The position numbers and the translations under genes were made by a program. A model generated the notes under the pieces. The model worked only from the letters and a program-made list of their open reading frames with translations, had not been told where the DNA came from and searched no databases. This document shows positions 54,112 through 63,990 of a DNA stretch of 64,000 bases, one piece after another. This stretch comes from Prorocentrum cordatum (Eukaryota; Sar; Dinophyceae; Prorocentrales; Prorocentraceae). Numbering within the stretch: the first letter of the stretch is position 1; every line of letters begins with the position of its first letter. The stretch lies in contig CAUYUJ010019113.1 in assembly GCA_963575745.1 (NCBI GenBank), positions 22,900 to 86,899 on the forward strand. The letters run 5' to 3'.

Positions 54112-54405
54112 GTCGCAAATCATGGCCGGCAGCATGTGCGCGGCCCATGGTCGGGAAGACGTAAGACTCGTGTACGGGGGACTCGGGTTGGCCTGACGGA
54201 GCCACCATGAAAATGGCGAGGCCCCATCTGAAACTTGACGCGAGCTCCCGCTGCAAGCATCCCACGAAAATCGGACCGTCAAAATCTGGGACGCGCTCGT
54301 CAAAGAACGTCGGCAAACCCGAGTCCCGGTTTACTGGAGTCCTCCGTTTTCCCGATAGAGGGGGGGGGGCCAGGGCGTTATGAAATAAGAGGCGTCATGA
54401 AATCC
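54112..54405. mobile_element. Dispersed repeat family K, copy 2, with about 190 bp extra sequence
   Basis: GCAAATCATGGCCGGC and AGCATGTGCGCGGCCC at the left. G-run, GCCAGGGCGTTATGAAATAA and GGCGTCATGAAATC at the right. In copy 1 (34846) these parts are nearly adjacent, so this copy holds an insertion or copy 1 a deletion. Confidence 0.55.
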
Positions 54406-54539
54406 GCCGATCCGGCGTGTGCGTTTAAGAAAGCTACACCCTGAGCTTCAGCTCTGCTGGGGGGGGGGCCGGGGTGGCTCTGCCGGGGTAGGGGGGGGGA
54501 GGGGGGGAGTTCATGGGGTCCACCCTTTCTTTCCCCCCC

Positions 54540-55140
54540 CCTCCCTGGGAATCCCAAGCCGCCCCAAGACGGGGCCCAGGAGGCCACCAAGACGGTCCAG
54601 GAGGCGCCCGAAACGGCCCAAGAACGCTCCTGGACGCCCAAGATGGCCTGAAGACGGCCCAAGAGGCCTCCAAGGCGCCTCAAGGAGATCCCAAGAGGAC
54701 CCCAAGAGGGTACAATAATAAAGTTGCTAATAGGTTTTGAAGCGTTTTAACACTCTCGCCTTTTCCGTCTTAGAAGAGCCGAAGACGGTCCAAGAGGCCC
54801 CCAAGATCGCCCGAAGACAGCCCAAGAGGCCCCCAAGAGGAGCCAAGATGGTCCAAGAGGGCCCCAATATAGCCCTGGAGGCCCCCCAAGACGACCCCGA
54901 GAGGCCCCCAAGATGGTCTCAAGAGGGTGAATCCGAACGGACCCTTCTAGTCCTCCACCCCAAGTTGACCCCAAGAGCCCCCAAGATGCCCCCGCGGCGC
55001 CCCCAAGGGGCTCCCAGAGGCCCCCAAGAGGTCCCCAAGAGGCCCCCAAGAGGACCCCGAGAAGCCCCCAAAGAGGCCCCAAAGGCCCCCAAGAAGCCCC
55101 AAGAACCAAGAGGCCCCAAGAGGCGCTCACTCGCGTGCTG
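54540..55140. repeat. Low-complexity CCCAAGAGGCCC domain
   Basis: About 600 bp of degenerate 12-bp-like units CCCAAGAGGCCC and CAAGACGGTCCA, interrupted by a unique stretch at 54715-54775. Confidence 0.75.
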
Positions 55141-55255
55141 CCAGGCCAGAGGTGCACGGCCTGACTTGGTATTGCTCGGAAGCGAAAGCGATGAACGAAG
55201 AACCTTCCACCCGTCGCCGTCACCAGTCGTCGGTCGTCGGCAGCTGTTCGCCGTC

Positions 55256-55256
55256 A

Positions 55257-55302
<46 letters not shown>

Positions 55303-55305
55303 GTT
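55256..55305. repeat. (GTC)n microsatellite
   Basis: About 16 GTC units, with further GTCGTC motifs to 55385. Confidence 0.9.
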
Positions 55306-55461
55306 CGTCGACATTAACTCCTTCGTCGGTCGTCGTCGAAATTATCCCGCTCGTCGACCGTTGGTCGTCCGTTGTCGTCGTCATCGCCCATTTCAACAAC
55401 AATAGCATCAGGAGCGCCCCGGATCGGCGGCACTGACCGGAGGCCACTACAATCTGAGTAA

Positions 55462-55485
55462 ATATCATGGCCCACGCCATGATAT
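55462..55485. repeat. Hairpin L, copy 2
   Basis: ATATCATGGC-CCAC-GCCATGATAT, 10-bp perfect arms and 4-nt loop, followed by CCCCC as in copy 1 at 34935. Confidence 0.7.
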
Positions 55486-55498
55486 CCCCCCCCCGAGT

Positions 55499-55653
55499 CT
55501 TAGGTCGGGCCTGTCTTCCTACAGGGGGATTTTGGCCGAAAAATCAAAAATACAAAAACTACGCCCAAATTGTAAAAAAATATAAAAAACGTCCCCCGAC
55601 TATTTTTGGACTATTTTTGGATATCCCCCCTGCAGAGGGACGGGGCCGACTTG
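55499..55653. mobile_element. TIR element family A, copy 3
   Basis: GGTCGGGCCTGTCTTCC left, CTGCAGAGGGACGGGGCCGAC right, A/T-rich centre with GACTATTTTTGGA. Outside are CCGAGTC (left) and CCCAGTC (right), a possible imperfect target duplication. Confidence 0.75.
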
Positions 55654-55833
55654 ACCCCAGTCCTCCCGCCCCTCTCTGCCGCCCCCCACCCGCGAGCCCC
55701 GCGCCCGCGCCAGCGCGCGCCGCTGGGAAAAGCCTTGACCCGGTCCGCCCGGATGATCTGCAGCGGGTCGCCCGGCTTCCCGTCCTTGGGCACCTCGCGC
55801 GGGCGCGCCCGCGAGGCGCGCGGGCGCTGGCGT

Positions 55834-55982
55834 CAGGTCGGGCCTGTCCCCCTACAGGGGGATGTTGGACGACACATGAAAAATACGCAAAAAATGTTCC
55901 CAAAATACCCCCCAAAAAATAGTCCCCAGACTATTTTTTGACTATGTGTGAATATCCCGCCTGTAGAGGGACAGGCCCGACT
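55834..55982. mobile_element. TIR element family A, copy 4
   Basis: CAGGTCGGGCCTGTCCCC left, GAGGGACAGGCCCGACT right. CTGGCGT stands outside both ends (55827-55833 and 55983-55989), fitting a 7-bp target duplication. 149 bp. Confidence 0.8.
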
Positions 55983-56034
55983 CTGGCGTGCTCGCGGACC
56001 ATTTCGGTCGCCGTCCTGCGCGCGGCCAGCTCGG

Positions 56035-56565
56035 GGTCTAAACCAGGGCTAGGATCGGGATAAACCGCTCCAGAGCGTTCCGGAGCGCTCTCAGAGCCTT
56101 CCGGAACGCTCTGGAGCGGCCGCGGCGCCTGCAATACGTCCTCCAAACCCGCCGATTCTCAGAGATTTCGAGCTATCCCGATCCGATGTTGTCCCGATCT
56201 TCGCGTCGTTTTAGGGTCGGGTCCGCGCGTCCGCCTCCCGCGGGCCGCCCGGGAGGCGTCGCGCTCGGGCAGCCAAGCCCTCCCACCACCGGCGGCCGGC
56301 CGACGGCCTCCGCCTCCCCTCCCCCGTGCTGCTGCTGCTGTTCCTCCCTGCCCTCCTCCGCCGCCTCCCGTCTTGTTCCCTCCCCCTTCTAAAACGACGC
56401 GAAGATCGGGACACCATCGGATCGGGATAACTCAAAATCTCTGAGAATCGGCGGGTTTGGAGGATGTATTGGGCGCCGCGGCCGCTCCAGAGCGTTCCGG
56501 AACGCTCTGAGAGCGCTCTGGAACGCTCTGGAGCGATTTATCCCGATCCTAGCCCTGTTTTACCT
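56035..56565. repeat. Two family I copies in inverted orientation
   Basis: Copy 2 at 56035-56220 and copy 3 at 56385-56565 (complement) share the AGAGCGTTCCGGAGCGCTCT block, GCCGATTCTCAGAGATTT and CGATCTTCGCGTCGTTTTAG. About 170 bp of unrelated GC-rich sequence lies between. Confidence 0.75.
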
Positions 56566-56744
56566 TCCCCCTCCTTCTCAACCGCATCCTTGTCATCGCT
56601 CCTCGGCCCCGCTCCGCAGCATCACAACGCAGCTCGCCGCTCGGGCCCCCACCGCCAGCACACGCAGCGCACAGAACTCGGGCGAAGCCTCTGAGGAGCC
56701 CAGGGCCAAGCACCCTGGGCCGCAGGTGGCACAAGAGAGGCTGG

Positions 56745-57120
56745 GCCATACATGGGTTGCTCCATACCCTTCTTGTGCCATAGGTTGCGCCGTGGGTTGC
56801 GCCATACAGTGTGCCATCAACGAAGACTCCCATGAACAGCTCCATAGGTTGCGCCGGCCAGTGGTTGCGCCACATAGCTAAATCCTTCACGGCAATTGAA
56901 GAGGATCGCACTTATCGATATGCATATGTGGATACACATGTGTGCCGCCATACTTTCTGTCATGGGCTGCGCAGCGGGTGGCGCCGTACATAGGTTGCGC
57001 TATGGACCCGTTCATATGTTGCGCCAAGGGTTGTGCCGTGGGCTGTGCCATGGATTGCGCCATAGGTTGTGCTAGTGGCTATGGGTGCGCGACGGATTGC
57101 GCCATAAGTTGCACCATCTG
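56745..57120. repeat. Minisatellite GGTTGCGCCATA, two blocks
   Basis: 12-15 bp degenerate units (GTTGCGCCATAG, GTTGTGCCGTGG) at 56745-56875 and 56965-57120, separated by unique sequence. Complement translates to MAQP-like repeats. Confidence 0.75.
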
Positions 57121-57179
57121 CCGCCGAAGCCTACCACTGAGGGCTGCCAAAGGCGACCAATCAGCAAGTCAGCACAATC

Positions 57180-57360
57180 GGGCCCAGGACAGAATCACAT
57201 CCTTCGAGAACTTGAGACCCTCCGCCGGCCAAGCCGACGAACATTCGAGGGTACCCTCCCCCAAGATGCACAAGAACATCCAACAAACGCGCGAAGAACA
57301 TGGACGCACCCTCCCCGAACCGACCTCGATCTTGACACCTCGGCCCGACGGAAGCCAGCC
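57180..57360 (+). repeat. Dispersed repeat family J, copy 1
   Basis: GAGACCCTCCGCCGGCCAA, TACCCTCCCCCAAGATGCAC, ATCCAACAAACGCG and ACCCTCCCCGAACCGACCTC in the same order as 59735-59885. Confidence 0.6.
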
Positions 57361-57689
57361 AGCCAGCCAGATCGTCGGGCGCCTCCCAACAGAAGCAGCC
57401 TCGGGGGCGGCAGGGCCGCCTGCCCCCAGGGGACTGCGCAGGGAAGAAGGGCTCCGTGTGCAAGCTTGGCGGATTCGATCCCCGGACATGGGGAGAGCCA
57501 AAGGTACCGATACCGCTGCTCCCCAGACCTCTCCCGGGGTGCGTTCTGACCCGGATTTCGAGGCGAATCCGGCAGTGGCGACGAGGGCTTCCCAGGAGGC
57601 CCAGAAAGGGGAAAACGGGCGAGGAGGCAGAGGTATGGGTGCCTTTTCCTCCTCCGAACTTCTGGCAGCACCCGATCGGAGCCCAGCAC

Positions 57690-57775
57690 GGCGCGGCAGG
57701 TGCAGCGCAGCCTCGAAGAGCCAAGGCGCGGCACGCCACGGCACGGCAGGTGCAGCGCAGCCCCGAAGAGCCAAT
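57690..57775. repeat. Two tandem units of about 42 bp
   Basis: CGGCAGGTGCAGCGCAGCC with CGAAGAGCCAA, twice. Confidence 0.75.
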
Positions 57776-58049
57776 GGGTACCTTTCTTCCTCCTCCGAAG
57801 ACAGGCCCCGCGGGTGGAGCCCCGGGAGACCCGGTGGCCAGGGGGGCGGGACCTGCCCGCACAGCTCTTTCTTGTCGCCGCGGCACGGCAGGAGACTGTC
57901 CGCACGCGCGCTCGGGCGAGCCGGGAGGCGGCATCGCCATTGCAGCGCGGGACAGCGACCTGCCCGCCAAGCCTGCGACATGGAAAACGTTGTGTTCTGG
58001 GGCCAGGGTGGACGCGAGTGGAGGGTCTGAGAGCGTCTGATAGGACGGG
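57776..58049. other. No feature recognised
   Basis: GC-rich sequence between repeats. Open in several frames without domains. Confidence 0.4.
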
Positions 58050-58180
58050 GCCGGGACGAGGATAAATCCGCTCCAGAGCTTTCTGGAGCGCTCTCAGGGC
58101 ATTCCGGGACGCTCTGCGAAGGGCGCGGCACCCGATACATCCTCCAGAGCCGCGGGATCTCCGAGACTCTCGATTTATCC
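58050..58180 (+). repeat. Family I, copy 4, diverged
   Basis: GATAAATCCGCTCCAGAGC, CTGGAGCGCTCTCAGGGC and TACATCCTCCAGAGCCG retain the family I order with many substitutions. Confidence 0.55.
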
Positions 58181-59095
58181 TCCGCCGAAGTAATGTATCA
58201 TCGTCCTGGCCTCGTCTTGCATAGGCGATTTCGGACACCCTGACCCCAAAAAACGTTTGCATCTATTCCGGGCACATCTTTTACCTCCGCCGCGCCGCCT
58301 TCCGCCGAGCTTCCGCTGGCGGAGGCAGGCTCATTTACTCCCCCCGCCTTCCGCCGACCTGCCGCCGACCTTCCGCCGCGGAAGGGATGGCAACGCCTTC
58401 GATCCTCGAAGGCAAGGCCCTTTTTGTTGGAACGCCGCACATGGCCCCCCCTGGCCGCCAAGCCGCGCGGAGAAGATGCCCTCATCGTGGCCGGGCGCGC
58501 CCAGGGGACCCGGGCCGCCTCGGGCCGCCCCGGAAGCGCTGAGCTTGCGCCGCAGGTGGCCCCCGCCCCGCCGCCCAAGCGCTCGAGAAACGATCGTTCT
58601 CGAAAATGGGAAAGACGACAGAATTGATTCACCCCAGAGTTGATGTCTCCCATCGAGTCTACGACGACTGCGTAGAATGTTGGTCAATCTACTGGGGACT
58701 CTAAGTGTGTTTCCGTAGGGTCGACGAGACAATTCATTTTGGGGAAGAGAATTCCGTAGTCGATCCCCTATTCAACGTTTGAAAGAGAGGCAGAGGTGGA
58801 TTTCTAGCAAGCGACTAAGAGGAGAGAGGAGGATGAAGAGGAGAACGAGGGCGAAACCGAGATGGAGGAGCAGGAGGAGGAGGAGGAAGAGGAAGACGGA
58901 GGAGGAGGAGGAGGTGGAGGAGCAGGAGGAGGATGGATAAGGTGACTCCTCCTCTTCATCCCGAAGCGTCACCTTTGAGTCGCCGTGGTGCTCCATGCCC
59001 CATGCCCCAAAGAGGGGCGAGCCCCAAGGCACCAAACGCCAGTGCCCGAGACACCGAATGAGGATGATGAGGGAAGAATGCGAAGAATGTGGGGC
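58181..59095. other. No gene recognised
   Basis: Short CCTTCCGCCGACC repeats at 58290-58385 and a GGA-rich stretch at 58860-58935. Otherwise nothing. Confidence 0.45.
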
Positions 59096-59099
59096 CTCC

Positions 59100-59335
59100 A
59101 TTTGAGCAGGGACCGACCGTCCCAGCATTTCTATAGGCCTACCACGACATGTTCTTAGAACCCAAAAAGGTTCGAACAACAAAAACAATGTTCTTAGAAC
59201 CTAAACCCGATGTACTAAACCAAGACAGTCCCAGCCAGAAATGTTCTAAGAACATGTCGTGGAAACCACAAAAGGTTCTTGGGACATTGTTTGGTAGGCC
59301 TACAGGCACGCCAGGACGCTTCGCCGCTGCTTGAT
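59100..59335. mobile_element. Dispersed TIR repeat family H, copy 2
   Basis: ATAGGCCTACCACGACATG and TTTGGTAGGCCTACAGG ends inverted. Internal GTTCTTAGAACC and GTTCTAAGAAC palindromes. The flanks AGGGACCGACCGTCCC and CCAGGACGCTTCGCC are shared with 37170-37410. Confidence 0.7.
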
Positions 59336-59629
59336 CCATGGACTCCAGCGTTAGCGGAGATTACGCCTCCGTTGGGCTGCCCTGCAGTCCTCGGCCGCTC
59401 GCAAGAGTGACCCTATAGGCAGGAGTGACCCCTTGCTGCGCGGCTTGAGTGGGCCGTCGGGGGGCCAAATCCAAGCTCGCAAACCGGAGCCCGGGAAAGC
59501 CCTGTGGGCCCGCACCGAAGGCCACTCTGGCGAAAGGTCACTCTTACGCGTAGCCGAATGTCATGGATCATCGGTACGATGAAGCCAGGGCGAAGACAAC
59601 ATCGGGAAATGATACATCGGGTATCTCTG

Positions 59630-59885
59630 ACATCGGGCGGCTCTGGAGAATGTCTCATGCGCCGCGGCCTTCTCAGAGCGTTCCTGAACGCTCTGAGAGC
59701 GCTCTGGGGCGCTCTGGAACACCCTTCAAGAACAGGAGACCCTCCGCCGGCCAGAATACACAGAACACCCAAGGGCACCCGCCCTCCCCTGGATGCACGA
59801 TCAAACACCCAACAAACACGAGAAGCACCAGGGCACCCTCCCCGAGCAGACCTCGATCTTATGCCTCGGGCCGACCGCACCTACC
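59630..59885. repeat. Family I copy 5 (inverted) joined to family J copy 2
   Basis: 59630-59735: GGCTCTGGAGAATGTC, GCGCCGCGGCC, GAACGCTCTGAGAGCGCTC. 59735-59885: GAGACCCTCCGCCGGCCAG, ATGCACGATCAAACACC, CAACAAACACGAGAAG, ACCCTCCCCGAGCAGACC. A third J fragment is at 59995-60090 (CCAACGAGCACGAGAGGCA). Confidence 0.6.
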
Positions 59886-60132
59886 CCCCATGATGTAACC
59901 CCCCCAACGTTCCCCACCCCCTGCGTTGCCTCGAACGTTGGCCCTCTCGGCGAGGAGTGGACCATCGGGAGGTCGCTGCATGCCCCCCTGAGCCCGAGCC
60001 TGCGTGCCCCCAACATACCCAACGAGCACGAGAGGCACCTGGGCAGTCACCACCCTCCCCGCACCGACCCCCCGCTCTTCCGCCCCGGGGCCGACCCCGT
60101 CCCCTCCCCCCCCCCTGACGTGGCACCCCGAG

Positions 60133-60543
60133 TCTCCTCTCCTCTCCTCTCCTCTCCTCCTCCTCCTCCTCCTCCTCCTCCTCCTCCTCCTCCTCCTCCT
60201 CCTCCTCCTCCTCCTCCCCTCCTCCTCCTCCTCCTCCTCCTCCTCTCCTCCTCTCCTCCTCTCCTCTCCTCCTCTCCTCTCCTCCTCCTCCTCCTCCTCC
60301 TCCTCCTCCTCCTCCTCCTCCTCCTCCTCCTCCTCCTCCTCCTCCTCCTCCTCCTCCCTCCTCCTCCTCCTCCTCCTCCTCCTCCTCCTCCTCCTCCCTC
60401 CCCCCCCTCCTGCTCCTCCTCCTCCTCCTCCTCCTCCTCCTCCTCCTCCTCCTCCTCTCCTCCTCCTCCTCCTCCTCCTCCTCCTCCTCCCCTCCTCCTC
60501 CTCCTCCTCCTCCTCCTCCTCCTCCTCCTCCTCCTCCTCCCCC
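60133..60543. repeat. Long (TCC)n tract, pure pyrimidine
   Basis: 60133-60411 is uninterrupted pyrimidine (279 nt) with CTCCT, TCC and CCCCTCC variants. One G at 60412. Pyrimidine resumes to 60543. The ORFs crossing it (59793-61556 plus, 60047-61867 minus) are artefacts. Confidence 0.95.
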
Positions 60544-60704
60544 CCGCGCAGGGCCCGGCGGCCGGCGCCCGCGGCGGCGCGGCGGCGCGCGCGCGCGCGA
60601 GAGAAGCGCGCGCCGCCGCCGCCGCCGCCGCCTGGACGCGCATCTCGGGGGGCGCACCCAGCCGCAGCTGGACCTCGCGCGCGCGGCGCCGCGGGGCGCG
60701 GCGC

Positions 60705-60850
60705 GCATCGAGGCTCGCAGAGGCTCGAGGCTCGAGGCGCTCCGTGGCTCGAAGCGCTCCAGGCTCGAGGCGGGGGGCTCGAGGCTGGAGGCTCGAGGCT
60801 CGCAGCTCGAGGGGGGGTGCGGGGCTCGAGGCTCGAAACTCGAGGCTCCC
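60705..60850. repeat. Minisatellite GAGGCTCGAGGCTCG
   Basis: About 15 degenerate units around GGCTCGAG, in a very CpG-rich segment. Confidence 0.8.
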
Positions 60851-61016
60851 AGGCGGCTCTACCGCCCCGGGGTGCTCTCCAGCAGCGGCGCCGCGGCGAC
60901 CGCGTCCGCCGGGGATGCCCCCGGCGGGGCCGCGAGGGGAGGCTGGGGCGCCCTGGCGTGGCAGGTGGTGGCGCCAACCAGGGGGGGCGTGGGCGCGAGG
61001 GGGGGCCGGCCCTGTC

Positions 61017-61233
61017 AAATTTGGACGCCCGAAATGGGTACGGAAAGAATGGGCACAATGCCCAACAGCAAATGCTGTCCCGAACCAACAGCGGCCGCTG
61101 TTGGGCAAGCGGCCGTCTGTCTCGAATGGACACAGGCCGCGGCGACACCGACAGCGAGTCCTGTTCAGAATGAACAAGAACTGCTGTTGGGCATCGTACC
61201 CTTTCTTTCCGTACCCATTTCGGGCGTGCAGAT
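61017..61233. mobile_element. TIR element family B, copy 2
   Basis: TTTGGACGCCCGAAATGGG left, CCCATTTCGGGCGTGCAG right, central AACAGCGGCCGCTGTT. Very similar to 30790-31009. No clear target duplication. Confidence 0.75.
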
Positions 61234-61304
61234 CAAAGGCGGGGGGAGGGGTCCGAGAATGTCCAGAGGGTTTTTCCCGCACCGGCGCTCGCAGCTTGCC
61301 CTCC

Positions 61305-61450
61305 GTCGAGGGGAAAGCACAGATTCGACGCTCCACGTGGAGTTCTTGGATTTTCTCTGGCGCCGCCTCTGACGCGCTCCGCGCGCCAAGGAGGGGGGCC
61401 CAGAGCAAATCCAAGACGCGGACCGTCGGACGTTTGCGTTTATGTGTGTT
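61305..61450. mobile_element. Family T element, copy 2, inverted relative to copy 1
   Basis: GCTCCACGTGGAGTTCTTGG, the central GCGCTCCGCGCGCC hairpin, AGCAAATCCAAGACGCGG and CGTTTGCGTTTATGTG are the complement of 29650-29810. Confidence 0.65.
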
Positions 61451-61711
61451 TTTCTTCCTCGATTGCGTGGCTGGTGGCGCGCAGGGCGCGCCGAGGGGTG
61501 CTCTGGCGCCTGCTGGGCGGGATGGCGACGTCGGCACAGGTTGGCCGGGCCTCTGACCCCCGACGACTGCGTTCCCGGCATGGTGTCGACTGCCACTTCC
61601 CCCGTCGAGGGTGCGACGCTCGGGGAAGAGAAGAAAGCCCGAGGGCCTCTTCGAAGCCCTCCTTGATGATGGGCCTGTTTTCCACCACCACCACCACACC
61701 ATCAGTTTGAG

Positions 61712-61855
61712 GGGGGAAGGAGGAGGAGGACGAGGAGGAGGGGGAGGAGGTGCAGGAGGAGGAGGAGGAGGAGGAGGAGGAGGACGAGGAGGACGAGGGA
61801 GGAGGAGGAGGAGGAGGAGGAGGAGGAGGAGGAGGAGGAGGAGGAGCATGAGCAT
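61712..61855. repeat. (GGA)n tract with GAC interruptions
   Basis: About 140 bp downstream of the minus-strand pol gene, ending in GAGCATGAGCATGA units. Confidence 0.9.
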
Positions 61856-61896
61856 GAGCATGACCATATGACTAAGTCAGTGAATCCTCCACGTCG

Positions 61897-63990
61897 CTAT
61901 ACATTACGCTTGCGCCTGGTGGCTTTCTCAGCCTTGCTCAAGACCTTTGGCCACGAGCCCTGAGAGATCAACCGTAGATACTCGGCCCTGTGCGGGGTGG
62001 GAGGAGTCACGCACGCACGACCCAGGGCCAGGAGCTGCTGTGATCCGTAGCTGCCACAGCCGACGCAATACCACAACTTCAAATCACCATGAAACTGCAT
62101 TCGATGACTGGAGTGGACATAGCCACCCGCGATGTGCATCAAAGCACCCTGAGGTTTCCGAAAGACTATACCGTTATAGTTGATCGGGGAGAAACATGGG
62201 GACCTGAGCCATTCCGTTCGGGTCGCCCTCGACGCCGATCCTCCGCACCTGGTGCACCTGCACCCAGTGCTGTCCACAGAATGGGACGAGGCAAGAAGGG
62301 CGAGAGAGGCAGCAGCAGGAGGCGGGGGAAGGGGCGGGGCGGCAGGACCTTTTTCCTCCTCAGCACACCTCTCCTTATCCTCAGCAGCCATGGAGTCGAG
62401 AGTGGCTCGGAGGATGCGCATCCTGACGAGCCGAGCCTTCCTCTCCTGCAGCAACACCCTATTACGGACCGCCTCTGCCAGGCGGACTTCTCGAGCCGCT
62501 TGTCCAGCGATCTCGTCCACTATCAGATTGCCTGCCACCATCCACCGCGGAGCCTTCCCTTCGACGATGTCTGTGGCAGACAGGTGTGAGTTGACAAAAA
62601 GAACGGTGATAGCGTCCTGAGACCTCTTTCTCAGCAGGAGGCCCAGGCGCGCCCAGAGGCCGGCGTCCTCGCCTGGGGGCGCCTCAAACTTGCGGCAGTA
62701 AAATCCTGAAACTACTGGTTCGCAATCTGAAATGAAAACGATGGAGCCTGTGGTCATCCAGACTGCCAAGAGCAAAGCACGCAACTCGCCTCGAGCAACA
62801 ATCTGTCTGGGCCCCGTTAGCGGGCCTCTGACAGTCGAGGCTAACTGCAGCTGGGGCCCTAGAGCATGCATGAACACCACCGCGACACCTACACGTCTGA
62901 AGAGCGGGCTGGCCGTGTCAGGCCCCCCGCTCGCGTCTCCAAAGGCAAACAGCGGCGCCTGCTCAGATCCTCCCGCGACGCAACCCTCCACGATTGCCTC
63001 CCCGAACAGCTCCTCCGTGCCGACCCAGGCCTCAACATCACAAGGCGGCGGCACCTCCGTCCAGGGCGCTGGCATGAGGCCGCGGAGCCAGAAGCCCTGA
63101 TCGGCCTCGCCTTGCGCGAGAGCCTGAGGAATCAGGTCGTCCGACTCGGTGTGCGCATCCTTCTCGACGTTGCTTTCACATAACCATATCCGATGCATCA
63201 TATCTTCTGGTGCTTTCCGACATCGCGGGCAATCAACGACACCTGCGTACCTGCTCAGCTCGTCCTTCTCGCGCTGCCGCGGCCAGCAGCCTCCCACTGC
63301 GCAGGCCAGCATGACCTCCGACAAGCGGTGGCCGTACACTGGGACCGCGGCCAGCTGCTGCAGCAAGATCTGGTACGATACGCAGTCGACGCCCTGACTC
63401 AGTCCTGCCCCGCAGAAGTGCTGGCCCGCCTTCTGCCACAGGCCGTGCTTCAAGGTCTGCTTGAAATCCGTAATGAAGCCCTGGTGCGAGCCCAGCGCTG
63501 CAATGCCCGAGTACATCTCGTCGTCGAACTTCCATGTGTCCCCAGCGGCTGGATGACTACCAGGAAGATCCCACGACGTAGCCTGCTGTGGGTCCCAGCC
63601 TGCCTCCATCAAGTGCAGGGCGGTGGCCGTGAGGGGGCCTCTCACATGGCGCACTCGCTGCGCAGCTGGGAGCTCCTGCATGTGCTTGTAGACGCTGTCC
63701 CACGCCTGTCGTACACCTGCCCGCAAGTCAGGCTGCTCCCTCCAGGTCCGCAGCCACAAATCCAACGTCTCGACTGGCATCTTGATCGCTGGGTCAAGAT
63801 CCCCAGCGCGCAGAGCCAGCAATGTGGTCAGGCAGCGGCCGCGCGTGGGCGCCGCCAGCGCCTGACCCAGGCGCCGTCGAGCCAGCGTCATCCTGGCGCC
63901 GAAGGTGCCATAGGCTTGGTGCCCGTGCACCCCTGCCGCCTGCGCCCCCTGCTTCTCGAGCCTCCCTGTGACCCGATACTTCTTCGACAC
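61897..63990 (-). CDS. Pol-type polyprotein, C-terminal part: zinc-binding region, RNase H, CxxC tail (5' end beyond the window)
   Basis: 697 codons are open to within 10 bases of the window edge, so the true start, and probably an RT domain, lie outside. Residues 1-250 are a helical Trp/Leu/Arg-rich region like the sequence following RT in non-LTR elements. C254-x2-C257-x8-H266-x4-C271 is a zinc-binding knuckle of the kind found between RT and RNase H. RNase H type 1 spans about 345-505, with D352 (GDASGG), E402 (RGELRA), D422 (SDCEP), H469 (VNSHL) and D492 (IVDEIAG), so all catalytic residues are present. The tail has C577, C579 and C582, and a C642-x2-C645 pair with C660. It would process the RNA:DNA hybrid during retrotransposition. 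The order differs from the 17.75-23.87 kb element, where RNase H comes first, so it is probably another family. No frameshift is seen inside. Confidence 0.8.
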   Translation of the reverse strand: MSKKYRVTGRLEKQGAQAAGVHGHQAYGTFGARMTLARRRLGQALAAPTRGRCLTTLLALRAGDLDPAIKMPVETLDLWLRTWREQPDLRAGVRQAWDSVYKHMQELPAAQRVRHVRGPLTATALHLMEAGWDPQQATSWDLPGSHPAAGDTWKFDDEMYSGIAALGSHQGFITDFKQTLKHGLWQKAGQHFCGAGLSQGVDCVSYQILLQQLAAVPVYGHRLSEVMLACAVGGCWPRQREKDELSRYAGVVDCPRCRKAPEDMMHRIWLCESNVEKDAHTESDDLIPQALAQGEADQGFWLRGLMPAPWTEVPPPCDVEAWVGTEELFGEAIVEGCVAGGSEQAPLFAFGDASGGPDTASPLFRRVGVAVVFMHALGPQLQLASTVRGPLTGPRQIVARGELRALLLAVWMTTGSIVFISDCEPVVSGFYCRKFEAPPGEDAGLWARLGLLLRKRSQDAITVLFVNSHLSATDIVEGKAPRWMVAGNLIVDEIAGQAAREVRLAEAVRNRVLLQERKARLVRMRILRATLDSMAAEDKERCAEEEKGPAAPPLPPPPAAASLALLASSHSVDSTGCRCTRCGGSASRATRTEWLRSPCFSPINYNGIVFRKPQGALMHIAGGYVHSSHRMQFHGDLKLWYCVGCGSYGSQQLLALGRACVTPPTPHRAEYLRLISQGSWPKVLSKAEKATRRKRNV

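Noticed and set aside
59793-61867. Very long open frames (587 residues plus strand, 606 residues minus strand)
   Set aside because: They are carried by the TCC tract and CpG-rich minisatellites. Sequence is homopolymeric Pro/Leu/Ser or Arg/Glu/Gly with no domain.
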